DNA from: Astrocystis sublimbata | Taxonomy: Eukaryota > Ascomycota > Sordariomycetes > Xylariales > Xylariaceae | Length of the DNA stretch: 64,000 nt | Direction of reading: 5' to 3' | NCBI GenBank assembly: GCA_022453515.1 | Contig: JAJNNY010000026.1 | Coordinates: 124,001-188,000 of the forward strand | Shown: positions 12,138 through 24,883 of the stretch, in pieces | Position numbering within the stretch: position 1 is the first letter of the stretch | Layout of the letters: the number at the start of each line of letters is the position of its first letter | Translations under genes and position numbers: made by a program | Notes under the pieces: model-generated | What the model saw: only the letters and a program-made list of their open reading frames with translations | Databases searched by the model: none | Told to the model about the DNA's origin: nothing

Positions 12138-13158
12138 ATGGACTACACGCGATTCGACCAGGTGTTCGGCGCCGTGAGCCCATTCCCTTACACCCGCACC
12201 GTCATCCTCAGCATCGAGGCGTCGCGTCGAACTCTCGAGGGCTCCCTCTTCATCGATCGCGTGCTCAAGACACTGAAATTAGGCCAAGGTAGGTAGCGAG
12301 CCGAGCGCAGAACCAACCCGTCCGACCTGATCGAGTCGCGGGCAGCCCCAGCTAACCCGCCTTCCTGCTCCAGTGTCCAAGAACTACCCGCCCAAGAACG
12401 AGAATGCGCTGCGCCAGCTCCACCAGCACCTCTGCGACGAGGCCGACATCGCCCTGCACCACAAGCTCTCGGTGCTGTACTACCTGCTCGTCGACATCGA
12501 CGGCCGCTCCAGCAACGGTGAGAGCAAGGCCGAGGCCTTCGCGTCCCTGGCAGGGCTCCCGGAGCGCTACCGCATCTTCATGAAGGGGCTGTGGCACCTG
12601 GACGCCCGGAGCTTCGAGGTCGCGCTCGAGCACCTGACGCATCCCTCGCTCATCTCCGACTTCACCGACGACATCATCACCGTGCTGGTGCGGCACGCCG
12701 AGGACAAGAAGGACGGCGACTACACCCTGCCCCTGGCCTACTACTACACCGTCCAGCCCAGCATCCAGTCCTCGTCCGCCCTGCAGCTCCTGTTCGACGC
12801 CATCGCCCGCTCCAGCGTGCTCGAGGCCTTCGAGTTCTCCCGCGCTCACGCCGAGTACATGCGCCGCCAGCTGTTCCAGAGGCTCGTCTCCATCACGCTG
12901 GACTCTGGATCTAGGTCCGCGGACGAGACCGCTGCCGAGAGGGCTTTCGAGCTCACGAGCCTGCCTTTCGACGCCGACGAGGAGCAGTGGTTTAAAGAGT
13001 ACCTGACAAGTGGCGAGGGCAAGCGTCTCAAAACCGCCAAGGACACCCTGGTCATGCGCCGGGTCGCGACTGGCCAAGGTGCTGGTGTCGCCGGAGATAG
13101 AGGCGCTTGGGCGAATGTGTTGGAGGGCTTCAAGACGGGTAGTGGTGGTCGCGCCTAG
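12138..13158 (+). CDS. ELYS-like nuclear pore complex assembly domain protein
   Basis: Two exons (12138-12288 and 12374-13158) with an 85-bp intron, donor GTAGGT and acceptor CCAG, give 311 aa starting MDYTRFDQVFGAVSPFPYTRTVI. The alpha-helical body, with segments such as LHHKLSVLYYLLVDID, YRIFMKGLWHLDARSFEVALEHLTHPSL and SRAHAEYMRRQLFQRL, resembles the ELYS-like domain found in animal ELYS and in short fungal proteins linked to nuclear pore assembly. From family knowledge it may act at nuclear pores with the Nup107-160 (Y) complex; nothing in the sequence shows this directly. It is divergent from SMC4. Codon use is strongly C-ending, suggesting steady expression. Confidence 0.85.
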
Positions 13159-14159
13159 GAACTGCGACTTCTTCCCAACCGTCCTTCCTGTTTACCTTCC
13201 GCAGCTTTGTTTTTTTCTTGAATTGCATAGCGTTCGGCGTTTGGGTGCCAAAAACGGATTTGGCTGATCACCCCTTCCTTGGTTCTGTAGAGACGCCTCT
13301 AGCCTTGCAAATAGAGTGATAAAAAAATAATACGGGTTATCAAAACTGTTGAAGTTTTTTCAGACATTATCTTCAAACTCATCTGAGCCTGTCATACAGA
13401 TGCAGACTGCAATAAGTTCGGCCTCGCGATGTTGGTAGACCGCCTATTGGGAACGTTCGTAGTACAAGACTATATCAAAAGACAGACTCGGATGTTTACA
13501 GATGCTTAGACCTCGACATAGCCATCTCGATTGCGAAATCCGACGGTGAAATGGAAGATTTGAAAGTGTGACCACGACATGCCATGATGGATGGAGCCGC
13601 TGTGAACAAAGTGGCAGATAACAGTGAAATGCAAGCCAATGAACGGTATTCAATTTATCGTGACCCTTGCATTACCTTTATTCTGACAACATAAGGACAA
13701 GCAGATAGCTGGAGGTGCTCCGAGCTTCACGTAACAAAGCGCCTAGCCTACAATCTCGATGTCGTTTCTACAGGCCTGGAAGGAGAAAATATATGATTAA
13801 TCAAATGGCAATATCATCATCATCAGTAGTAGTGGTTATGGTACTGAAGTTGAGCTGAATTTGACGACAAAGTGGTTCAATGCAGGTGGTTCACATGCAA
13901 TTTGAAGCAATACATTCATTCACATGCCAAATTTATGCGCAGGTAATATCTCAACGAGTGGCAGCTAGTCGAAGACATATGGTATCACGTAAAATTGTAA
14001 AGATACGAAGACAATTAAAGTGTTTGTCTGTCACGAAATGACTCGATTCAAGTTGGTCATTATTTATGATATCATGCCGTAAACCTGCCGTCACGTTCGT
14101 GAACCCATTCCCGACCTGATATTCGCTTTTCCGAAAGACAAAACCATCATTGGCTGCAT
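13159..14159. other. Intergenic region between convergent genes
   Basis: 1 kb between the 3' ends of the ELYS-like gene and RPS26. AT-rich with short open frames only; no gene or repeat recognised. Confidence 0.5.
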
Positions 14160-14877
14160 TTATGCAGCAGTCTTGGCCTGGGTAGTGGGGAGGACCTTCT
14201 TGCCATCCTTGTTGTAACGCACACGCGGGGGAGGGGCACGGTTGCGGCGACCCTCTCTTGATCGGACACTGCGGGGATCTGTCAGTACAACGTGTTTTCG
14301 GGATCGATGGGACTCGCGGGAGGAGAAAGACGACGGCTCGAGTGTCGACCAAGGTTCTTCTCAAGCGCATACGCAGCCCAGCCGGCGAACAGGCGGGCGC
14401 GCAGTCTTTCCCTGATGGGATGACGTACCGAACGATCTTGCCGTGAATGGCACAAGAGACGCAGTACTGCAGCTTGAGGTACATCTTGGGAACGGTGTAC
14501 TCAGCGAAGACGGAGGCATCGGAGATATCACCTGCGCGGGGGGGTTCAGTCAGTCACATAATTTATTCGTGGGGGCGTTGGTGACAGAGGGGCACAAACG
14601 GATGGCAGCGGACTCGACCATGTTGCGGATGGTGAATCTCTTGATGGCCTTGTCCTTGGGGGTGCATCGCGAGCAGTTGGAGCATCGGATAGGCTTGGTG
14701 TGGCCGCGACCCTTCTTCTATAATCGAGCAGGCATGTCAGTGACCATAAATGGACGGATGCGAGAGAAGGCGAGTGGATGCGGGTGTGATGCCACAAAGG
14801 GCACGAGTGCGGGAGGCAGAGAGTATCGTGGATAGTCAACGTACGTTGCGGCCGTTGTTCTTTCTCTTCTTGACCAT
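14160..14877 (-). CDS. rps26: 40S ribosomal protein S26 (eS26)
   Basis: Small-subunit ribosomal protein near the mRNA exit channel. Four exons (14877-14845, 14717-14600, 14531-14429, 14268-14160) with introns of 127, 68 and 160 bp assemble to 120 aa with every phase matching. Seen: N-terminal [17 protein letters not shown]; the zinc-binding cysteines in [15 protein letters not shown] and [13 protein letters not shown]; and a C-terminal basic tail [19 protein letters not shown] ending QAKTAA, all typical of eS26. The first exon is only 11 codons, so simple frame searching misses the true start. It is transcribed divergently from the ubiquitin-RPS27a fusion 713 bp away, which suggests co-regulation. 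Confidence 0.97.
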
Positions 14878-16564
<1,687 letters not shown>

Positions 16565-17329
16565 CTAGCCCTCACTGGCCGGGAACCCAGCGCGCAGGTT
16601 CTCGTATTTGGACTCGGGGAATTCGATACAATTATCCGTCTTGTCCAATCCATCCGGGCCGCCGAGCACATCGACCACGTTCGCAATCAGACTCTCCTCC
16701 TCGCCCTCTTTATCAGCGCTACTCTCCCACCACATAGCGCCGCCGAGCTCCTTCTCCACCACATACTCAGCCTTCCGCCGAGCCATAGGCACAGTGTCAT
16801 ACGAGACCATGGTCCTTGTGCCGGGGTGGTAGCAGTACGTGGCGCCAGCGTCCTCGTCCATGCGTTCCTCGGCACCCTCGAGGGGAAGCTTCTTGTAGTC
16901 GTGCACGCCATTCTCCCACGTGCCCTCGCCCACGCCGTTGAAGTGAGCCCCCGGGCCGTCCGTGTCCTGGAACGCGCGGCCGTACAGCGGCATGCCGAGC
17001 ACGATCTTGGAAGGGGCTACCCCGCGCTCCGTGTACGCGGCCACGGCAGCCTCGGTGTCGAAGGGCGTGGCGGTGGGGTTGTCGCCGCTCGGACGCAGGT
17101 TCGCCTGGTGGCCGGCCGTCGAATCCCACGAACCGGCGAAGTCGTAGGCCATCAGGTTCCAGAAGTCGAGGGTCGCATCCATTCCGGGGATGTCGAGCTT
17201 CTCGTAGTTCTGCGCGCCGGCGGGGCACGCGACGGTAAGCTCGAAGTGCGTGTCGCCGCCGTAGGCATCCAGGGCGGCGCGCACGGCCTGCAGCAGCTCG
17301 ACGTAGTGGCCGGCTTCCTCGGCATTCTG

Positions 17330-17363
<34 letters not shown>

Positions 17364-17935
17364 CCGAGGTTCTTGACGAGCTCGACGCACGAGCTGGCGA
17401 AGGTGGCGCGCCCCTCGGGCGTCGAGGCCGGCTGCTTGAAGTTGGAGCTGTACGTCCACCCGCCCACGGAGAGAAGCACCTTGAGGTGGCGGTTGCGGTG
17501 CTTCAGCAGGTTCAGCTGCTTCATGCAGCCGTACAGGTTTGTCCCCACGTCGTTCCAGCTGTCGCCCTCCCAGTGGATGTCGGTGTCGGCCCAGGTGTCG
17601 GTCAGGTACACCTCGCCCGACTCAGGCCGCACGTTCGCGAAGGCGTACAGCACGTGGGTGAGCTTCTCGACGGGAAGGTCCTGTGGGCGGTGCTTGCGGC
17701 CGTAGATGGCCCAGTTCACGAAGTACGCCACGGAGCGGTACTGACCTGGCCCGCCTCCCATCTTGGATGCTGATGTTGGTGGGGTGTGGTTGTGGTGGGA
17801 GAGAAAGTCCAAATCAGGGAGATGGGATCGCAACGAGTCAAGCCAATCGGACGAGGGGTAGTTCGTGAATAGAAATGCGGTAAGGAGGAGGAGGGTGGAT
17901 GTGGCAGCGAGGAAGAGCAGCCTGGGTGGTGACAT
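16565..17935 (-). CDS. GH18 chitinase (CTS1/endochitinase type)
   Basis: Hydrolyses beta-1,4 links in chitin, probably for wall remodelling. Single exon, 456 aa. Residues about 5-23 are hydrophobic (LLFLAATSTLLLLTAFLF), forming a signal peptide or membrane anchor, followed by a 35-aa stalk. The GH18 barrel starts at YRSVAYFVNWAIYGR (about 66) with SVGGW at 156-160 and the catalytic DGIDIDWE motif (D193, D196, D198, E200). The later strands MAYDFAGSWD, MPLYGRAF and GGAMWWESSADK are all present. The C-terminus (FPESKYENLRAG) is complete and matches CTS1-like fungal chitinases. There is no separate chitin-binding domain. A shorter start at MGGGPGQY would remove the targeting segment, so the longer start is preferred. 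Confidence 0.95.
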
Positions 17936-18776
17936 GGAGACGGAGACGTGATCGAAGCAGTCCCTTTTATAATAACTTCATGCTTTGTATGCCTAAAATG
18001 CTTCCCTCTCTTTGGTAAGGTACCGCTGGTATGTGCATCACTCAGCTAAGCACCCAATGTCTAAGGCGTGCATTTGGCATTCGTGATGGCCAATCAGCAA
18101 GACGACGATGTCCCAGAACGGGGATGACGTCGGAGCCCTCAATTCAGGGGACCCCAATAGTGGACCCCAACAGTGGGTCACCTACAACGGCAAACACGGT
18201 TATTTCGGCAGAGTGTGTGGGTAGCGTAGGTCGTGTGGCTGGTGTCCGATACGACGGTACTTCAATATTTGGTGAGAACGCGCAACTTAGAGAGAGGCTG
18301 AGCTGAAGCTTGTGCAGTTTGCGCCAGGAGTCTATCCGCCTTTTCCTGCATTGTGTCCTGAATCTAGACTCCGTCGCATCAATTTCACATTTGTACTTTA
18401 CGGTGACCAGGCGAGCCAAGCACCCGAGCACCTCCGGTTAGGACGGCTCGCTGATGGTACCTAGGTAAGCTGCACTGCCAACCGAGTTAGTTGTCTCTGC
18501 CCTTGTCTACCGCAGGCTTGGTACTGTATCTGACCCCTCCCCCACCATATGTGGCTCATGTATGGAAATCCGGTACTATGTGGCTGAGCCCTGTCTTCAT
18601 GCTCACTGTCAGTCCAAGACCAAATGGACACGAGCAGGTTGCCATCCACGATGCAATAGCAGCTGCACTGAACACATAGGTAGTATGCTCCCTCTTTGCA
18701 CCATAACATCTATCCACCTTCGTTTATGTCAATCGACTTCCAATGAGTGAATGGTATGAAGTGTGCTGGCTGCAAC
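17936..18776. other. Intergenic region, no gene supported
   Basis: Chitinase upstream region and the 3' flank of the J-like gene. Two near copies of GGACCCCAA-type sequence at about 18148-18170 and a TGACGTC site near 18125 are visible. Open frames are short and featureless. Confidence 0.45.
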
Positions 18777-19549
18777 CTATTCTACTAGTCCCTCCGGAAT
18801 CCGTGGTCTTTTGCACGGGTTTCCCCCATCGTTGTGCGTCGCCCCTGGTTCATGAAAAGGATATTTGCGTCGGCGGAATGTGCATGCAAATTCTGTTGTT
18901 TCCTCTGTAATCGTTCCATGTTGTGTTACCTGGGATGTTTGTGTCGTCTCTTCCTCCGACTCGTCCACTTCATCCAACTCCTCCGACCCATCCAGCTCCT
19001 CCCACTGCTCTAACTGCTCCGCTTGCTCTACTTGCATCTCCTCATAATGTACGTTGGTCGCATGGCCTATGTCAGCTCCACCGTCTTCTGAATCGCCGCC
19101 CTCCTCTTCCTGGATGGATTCATGAGCTATCGCGAAGAAAGGGTCTTCAAGCGTAGCGTCTGTATCGTCCGTGTCGTCCGTGTCGTCCGTATCGTCTGAA
19201 TTACTCTCGTCGTTGACAGGCCGTTGAAAGTTGTGCAGGTATTTTTCTACCGGGATGTTGAATCTCACGAATTTGCCGACGGACAATCCCTCGTGGTAGT
19301 CCCGGCGTCTCCTCCGACTAGACAGGCAATCGTATGCCTCGCAGATCTGTTGTCGCAGCATTGAATGCCTTTGTCAGCTAGGTATTCCAGCAACAGTTAC
19401 GATCTCGAGCGTCTTACGACCCGGAAGCGCTTGTTGATGTCCTCAAAGCTGGCATCGTGGGGTACTCCTAGGTCCGTATAGTAGTCTGGTAGGGCGGGAT
19501 CATCGGGACTACTGCCCACATTGCCATCGTTGTTCTGAGTTGTATCCAT
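18777..19549 (-). CDS. J-domain-like protein without HPD, acidic C-terminus
   Basis: Two exons (19549-19418 and 19346-18777) with a 71-bp phase-0 intron (GTAAGA...ACAACAG, branch-like CTGAC) give 233 aa. Residues about 22-66 resemble a J domain: DYYTDLGVPHDASFEDINKRF matches helices I-II, and ICEAYDCLSSRRRRRDYHEGL matches helices III-IV. The loop between them, which should carry His-Pro-Asp, is absent, so stimulation of Hsp70 ATPase is unlikely. Next come an Asp/Thr repeat (DDTDDTDDTDDTD), a long Glu/Asp/Gln tract and a basic end (CKRPRIPEGLVE). The exon join is inferred: it keeps the frame and gives the J-like order. Role unknown. Without the splice, frame 1 stops shortly after KRFR. Confidence 0.65.
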
Positions 19550-20478
19550 GCTAGCTTATCGCGTGCAGTGTTATTAACATAGTTTCGCGGTAATGGCAAG
19601 CAACCTCCTTTTCCTCAGGTGTTTGTCGCGTATTGCATTGGTAATGGGGTGAATGATTTGAATAGCTGTGAATACGATGGGTATGGGTATGGTTCCAGGT
19701 CGGCGGACGTCTCGTACTTATAGCGAGACTTCCCAGTCTACTGCTGCTCCATGCACGAGACCTGTACCCATAAACATTATCATTTGCACCGGAAAGTAAA
19801 ACTCGATGACACGAACATACGTACCTGTCCACGTTGACCATGAGACTTTAAGGTTTGTGTATACGTCACGTAACGTGGCCCCGATAGGTGAACGACTTGA
19901 CCTTTCCTCATGACTGCAATTTCGCGAGCACATCGATGAGCTAGAGGTCGAAACTGGATATCTATGCCTTTACTTAGATCACCGGGTACTGAGTTCTCCA
20001 GCAACATGCATGTCAGAAATCGCACCTCCTAAGCGGTGGCTGTGTATACAGGCTGACTATCAAGATGTTGCAGAACCCAGCAAGAAATCATCCACGATTA
20101 CGCTGGATAGTAAGCGGACTTGGGCACACAGCCGTGTGTGCAAGCTTCCATTGTAGTCATCTAAGTAACTAAACCCGCGGCTTCCTCTTATTTCTCTCCC
20201 TGTAGCTCACCCATCAACACGGCAGGCCCGACTTCTTTCCAGTGGTCCACAGAATGACTTGTTCGAGTATAAACACCAGTGCTGGTGGGATTTGATTCGG
20301 GTTGGTAATCGAATAGTGCCTGGGTTTAGTCGCGGGCTCTCGATGCAAAACCAAAACACACAATACTCCCAACGCCCTCGCCATGTTTTGATAATCTAGT
20401 CGGATGGCCGAATGTGAACGGGTTGAAGCTGCGCAGTATCCATGGTAAGTATTTACCGTATCAGAAGATCTCCTTAAA
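19550..20478. other. Intergenic region upstream of the J-like gene
   Basis: 0.9 kb with short frames only. No repeat, RNA or conserved protein segment recognised. Confidence 0.45.
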
Positions 20479-20799
20479 TCATAGATAAATGCAACATGGA
20501 GGAGTAGGAATATGACAAGGAAATAGATTCCAATATACTGACTGTGGGCCGCGAGCAAGCTCATTTTGGAACGGGAAGCAGCTCGTGCCATCATCGTCGG
20601 AGACATACAGCGCCGATACTGCGCCGAGTACTGCTTTATCTTTGTATGGCGCTCCAAGGGCGAGTGTGACGCTCGAGTTTGATGGGCCTGTTTCGGTACC
20701 TTCGTGGAAAGACTCGACTACAATCGTAGTTCGTCGCATCCATGGCGGGAGCGCCGCTACGGCAGTGATGGCTGCGAGAAGAGGAAATGTGATGCGCAT
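20479..20799 (-). CDS. Possible small secreted protein (3' end uncertain)
   Basis: An open frame of 106 aa from the ATG at 20799 begins MRITFPLLAAITAVAALPPW, a good signal peptide with likely cleavage after AVA or ALP. It continues with a Thr/Ser/Val-rich stretch, GTETGPSNSSVTLALGAP, and ALYVSDDDGTSCFPFQNEL. The last 25 residues look different in composition, so an intron with a further 3' exon is possible. I recognise no family. If real it would be an extracellular protein or effector-like candidate; it lies in the accessory stretch upstream of the HET gene. Confidence 0.4.
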   Translation of the reverse strand: MRITFPLLAAITAVAALPPWMRRTTIVVESFHEGTETGPSNSSVTLALGAPYKDKAVLGAVSALYVSDDDGTSCFPFQNELARGPQSVYWNLFPCHIPTPPCCIYL

Positions 20800-21589
20800 T
20801 CTTCCAGGGGGTCGGTAGCAGGTTGATCACCAATGTAGCAGTCTCCTCGTGGGTTTAACAAATAATGAGCTGGTTTCGATTCCTAACAGCGCTCTTGGTG
20901 TTCGCTATTTTGGCTCATTCGGGTGTAGGGGATGTAAATATCCAAGTCGTGGTAAATTTCGGTTTGAATTATAAGATTAGCTGGGAAGTAAAATCTTTTC
21001 ATGGTAACCCTAATCACGTTTCCCTATCATATTTACTTTCAATGACTCCATGCCCGAAATGATACCTAAATGTCAACTAACTTCGACTCTGCAGTTACCT
21101 GATAACATTACTTGAACCGTGCAGGTATTACAGTTTGGTACTGCCGCTGCTGCTTGACTCTCCTGCTTCGGTACCTTCCTAGGTACTAAGAAAGTACATA
21201 CCTACATATGCCTACTTACATGCAAGTCGTCAATAGAAGTTTTATTGTTAGCTCACAATTGCGGGTTCTTTTATAACATATATGGATGAAGACCTCGTCG
21301 ATGGTAATTGCGAGTGTGAGACTGGATGATCCTGAGCGGCACTCAAATTACTATGAGAGACCCATTGTTCACTGAATATGGAACAAATTGGTTTCTATAT
21401 GACACCCGACTTCAAGTTGAGAAATGCCAGTACCCAAGTAACAGTACAAACCCCGCGATGCCCATTGTGTCTCTGCCAACACGTATAAAGAGCATTATTC
21501 CGTTCTTTTTGCTTAACGCTATGCTACAATTTCGCAATGAAGAAGGTCTACCCATTGTGGGATTTGAGAGTCGCGATTGGTGCACTGGC
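20800..21589. other. Intergenic region, no gene supported
   Basis: About 0.8 kb. A 65-codon plus-strand frame at 20865-21062 starts with a hydrophobic stretch but has no other support. A TACCTTCCTAGGTACTAAG-type motif lies near 21172-21190. Confidence 0.4.
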
Positions 21590-24010
21590 TTAGACAAGGC
21601 GTATGTACTGCCACCGTGGACTTCCTTTCTTTATCACATCCGCGTAGTAGGTCGCTGCCTCTATTTTCAAGTGTTCGATGCCCCCACGCTTGTATGTTTT
21701 CTCTTCATCTGTCGGGATTAGGAGCATTATATGCAAATCGAATTCGACTCTTGGGATGATTAGTCTTTTCTCACTAGAAGCCAGCCGTTCAACAGTGGTG
21801 CGACCAGTTATCATAGCAAATGTATCAAGTGGTGGTGATGTTGAACGTGCTGCTTCTGACTCATAGCGAGACCATAGCTCGGGGTGAAGACCCCAACTTT
21901 TCTTGTAAAATCTCGAATTTGCACAAATCTCTTCGCTCCATTCTGTGCTCTCTTGCGGGACCAGGACATATTTGGGTACCAAGTCATCCGGGGGGTTCGA
22001 GCAAGCCAAACGAGCATTGAACACAACAGTAACCATATGCAAGCTAGGCATTGATGGCGGCTTACACATAGGAGTGTCCGTTGGCGTTAAAGCTTTGCAA
22101 TATAGTGGTAGGTTTTCAGATAGCTCGCTATCAATGAGTCCACTAGGTAGATCTTGGCCCCCAATAGGCAAGAAGGGGAACAAGTTGTTGTTGTTCGGTA
22201 ACGCAAGAATATCGTGGTTGTGAAGGAGTGTATACCGAAACCAGGCATGGTCAAGGGTTTTCGCCACCGGCTCTGGAGAACCATCGTAGAAAAAGGGCCC
22301 AGGTGAAGAAGCCCAACTCCAAGACGGGAAACCCGACTCGAAGGGTCGGGCCGGTCTCCTTTCGCTTGGGATATAGGCCCAATTATCCCAAAGCAAGAGA
22401 GCCTCAAAAAGATGCAGCGGTTGTCCATGCCTCAGCAGACTCTGTTCTGAGATCTCATCCAAAGGATCTGCCATCGCTGCTAGAATCACACCACTGAAAG
22501 CAGCCACTCTGTCTGCCTCAAATGTGAGACTTCTTTCGCCATACTCCTGCAATGCACGTAATAGAGGACGGATTTGCATCGCTTGAGACACATTGTCTGG
22601 GTTCTTCTGAATTCCGCCACGGAGCACTTCGGCATTAGGTTCCCAATCCCTCGCATGTATTCCCCTGTCGACCTCTGGAAGTTGCATTGTGGAGTGAACG
22701 CCTCGCGACTCACGAAACGTATGCGACCCGCATTTGAAAATAACTTCGGAATCAAAGAAAAATAACAGCCGCCGTGAAAACACGTGCTCCTCAAAAGTCC
22801 AACCTCTGCTGCCCCAAGCACTCTTGTCAATCAGCTTTCTTAGAAATCCTGACACAACGAGAACGGAGAGCGAGAAGTTGAATCTAAGATACCGCTCGGG
22901 GTTTCTGGTATCTAGGAGTCCACTTTGCGCGCTGTCTCCGCGGGCAGCAACTATAGTAAGCTGAGCTGCTGCATATATGTCCTTCATATAGGGGATGAGG
23001 ATCGCCTTTTCCGTTTCACTGGACTGGTCGATGCAAATTCGGTCAACCCAGATCCACTGAAATCCAAGAGAGGCAGCAACGATGGCTGCGTCGCGTATGG
23101 TTGGGACATGAGATGATATAGGTTTACTCTTGGGAGTATGGTTATCTGGCTCATCGCCTCGCTTTCCCCAGACATATGACAGAGCAACAAATTTTGGCAA
23201 GGAGTTATGTACTTCAACAGAACCCGTAGAAGTATTGATGGCTCTGAAAAGCCCACGGCTTGTGATAGACTGCATTCTTGAAAAAGTTGTAGCAGAAACG
23301 GCAGGATGTTCGTGATTTTCGTCGCATTGGTGTACCCAACTGGCCAATAATTTGGTGTCGATAAATGCAGGAACTGCAAATCTTCCCCTACTAGGATATT
23401 CACCAGCTTCTGGACACAACATGTCATAAACACATTCATCTTCGAGTCCTACGATCTCGATGACAATCTGATATTTGTGGATAATTCTGAACCTTTCACG
23501 ATAGAAAGTTTTCTTGCGAGCAGGACCCAACCAGTCGTACCTCGGCCGTATAATGCAAGCCGTTGGCATCTTCAAGAGGAATCCCTCGCGCTGATCAACA
23601 GCCGAATAAAGAAGACGACATAGCCGACATCGTGTTTTTGTCGCGTTCGCTTCTGCAAATACGAAGTCTTTGACATGGACCGCATTTTTCATTTCCAAGT
23701 CCAGGAGCACGTCGTCCTCAATAGAGTCATAAGGGTAGTTTGTGGGGGCTTTGGGGGGTCTTCGCGTCAATGAGCGGAAATCCAGTTTGCGATCGAGACA
23801 CACTTGACAGAATGCTGGTCTCTGGCCCGTAAATAGACGAGTGATACAGCGTGCAATTCCGCACCTGTAGGACCCGGAGGAGTCCTCAATTTCTTCGACT
23901 TCTTCAATGACTTTCTTTCCATAGTCTAGGTAATCCCCCGGTCTATTTTCGAACTCTTGGTACTTATAGTCGCTGTGAACGTAGCGTCTGAATGGATATG
24001 GCGGAATCAT
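21590..24010 (-). CDS. HET-domain protein (heterokaryon incompatibility type)
   Basis: Single-exon frame of 806 aa. The HET domain spans about residues 273-420 with its three hallmarks: FVALSYVWG, WIWVDRICIDQ, and the Y..A.LTIVAA block (DIYAAAQLTIVAARG) followed by GWTFEEHVFSRRLLFF. From family knowledge, HET domains trigger cell death when incompatible strains fuse, or act in related recognition, and many fungal genomes carry tens of diverse copies. The N-terminal 270 residues contain a Cys-rich segment (YRCGIARC..., FCQVC, CRLCRLL) that could bind metal. No NACHT, WD40 or other partner domain is seen. The specific partner is unknown. The A/T-ending codon use differs from the C-ending housekeeping genes nearby. 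Confidence 0.93.
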   Translation of the reverse strand: MIPPYPFRRYVHSDYKYQEFENRPGDYLDYGKKVIEEVEEIEDSSGSYRCGIARCITRLFTGQRPAFCQVCLDRKLDFRSLTRRPPKAPTNYPYDSIEDDVLLDLEMKNAVHVKDFVFAEANATKTRCRLCRLLYSAVDQREGFLLKMPTACIIRPRYDWLGPARKKTFYRERFRIIHKYQIVIEIVGLEDECVYDMLCPEAGEYPSRGRFAVPAFIDTKLLASWVHQCDENHEHPAVSATTFSRMQSITSRGLFRAINTSTGSVEVHNSLPKFVALSYVWGKRGDEPDNHTPKSKPISSHVPTIRDAAIVAASLGFQWIWVDRICIDQSSETEKAILIPYMKDIYAAAQLTIVAARGDSAQSGLLDTRNPERYLRFNFSLSVLVVSGFLRKLIDKSAWGSRGWTFEEHVFSRRLLFFFDSEVIFKCGSHTFRESRGVHSTMQLPEVDRGIHARDWEPNAEVLRGGIQKNPDNVSQAMQIRPLLRALQEYGERSLTFEADRVAAFSGVILAAMADPLDEISEQSLLRHGQPLHLFEALLLWDNWAYIPSERRPARPFESGFPSWSWASSPGPFFYDGSPEPVAKTLDHAWFRYTLLHNHDILALPNNNNLFPFLPIGGQDLPSGLIDSELSENLPLYCKALTPTDTPMCKPPSMPSLHMVTVVFNARLACSNPPDDLVPKYVLVPQESTEWSEEICANSRFYKKSWGLHPELWSRYESEAARSTSPPLDTFAMITGRTTVERLASSEKRLIIPRVEFDLHIMLLIPTDEEKTYKRGGIEHLKIEAATYYADVIKKGSPRWQYIRLV

Positions 24011-24883
24011 TGCGAACCCTGAAATAGCGAGGCAAAATGAACAGATGCTAGGAGCTGTTTTTGCGTATATGGCAACCAGCTCTTAATTATATCTAGACGC
24101 CAAGTACTGCAATGCAACATAGTGGAACACCAACAAATCGAACCCGAGACTCAGTATCAGCTGCTATACTATATTTGGAAGTAGCAGCTGGCCCTGGTGA
24201 TGGGAATGACAGGAATGGAAGTGCCAAGTACAGCAAGCCAGGTGAGATTGTCCGGAGTCCAATATCTTCTACAATATGATACTGAAAATCACTGTGACAT
24301 AGGATTATATTAACACTACTCCAATATGATGTGGAAGGGGTCCAGGGGTCTATTCTATAATCATCGCGAGTCTTTGCGCGAAACAACAGATACACCATGA
24401 TGCACCGAGACCCTGAATCAACACTAGAGTCACTCAATTTGACACGAGAATATTCGGCGAAGCTGGGGGGTGGCTGGGAGTGCGTGACAAACAGGAGACA
24501 GAAAGAGCTCAGTCGGCGCTTATGGCAATCCAATCAGTTGCCCCATGCTAGTGAGATAATGGGACAAAAAAGCCCCCATGTGGCTTGTCGTCGATCTCGA
24601 AATGAGTAGATTGGGTCGAAATGAGAAGGCTGAAGGCAAACCATGGCCACGTAAGTTGCACCGAACGAGAGGAATGGATTGTCCCGATAAGTCAGGTAGC
24701 CTGACTGTATAATTTGATGATCAGGTTGGTTACGTCTCATCGTTCTGCTACCGAAGTTGATTAGACGTTGCCAACGTATGGTAATTCTACCTCGTAAATC
24801 TATGGCTGGAATACAATGATAGTGAAGACACTACTCCAATGCAGACACCTGTCCACCAGACCAGTTGTACCTGCATAATATTT
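24011..24883. other. Intergenic region between the HET gene and the Smr gene
   Basis: Upstream region of the HET gene and 3' flank of the Smr-domain gene. A 146-codon minus-strand frame (24093-24533) has no recognised motif and is not accepted. Confidence 0.45.

Noticed and set aside
12352..13077. 241-codon minus-strand frame
   Set aside because: Antisense shadow of the ELYS-like gene, caused by strong C-ending codon bias.
16826..17773. 315-codon plus-strand frame
   Set aside because: A shadow of the GH18 chitinase, whose conserved catalytic motifs are on the other strand.
20865..21062. 65-codon plus-strand frame with a hydrophobic N-terminus
   Set aside because: The signal-like start is the only support; the remainder lacks cysteines or motifs and the DNA is AT-rich.
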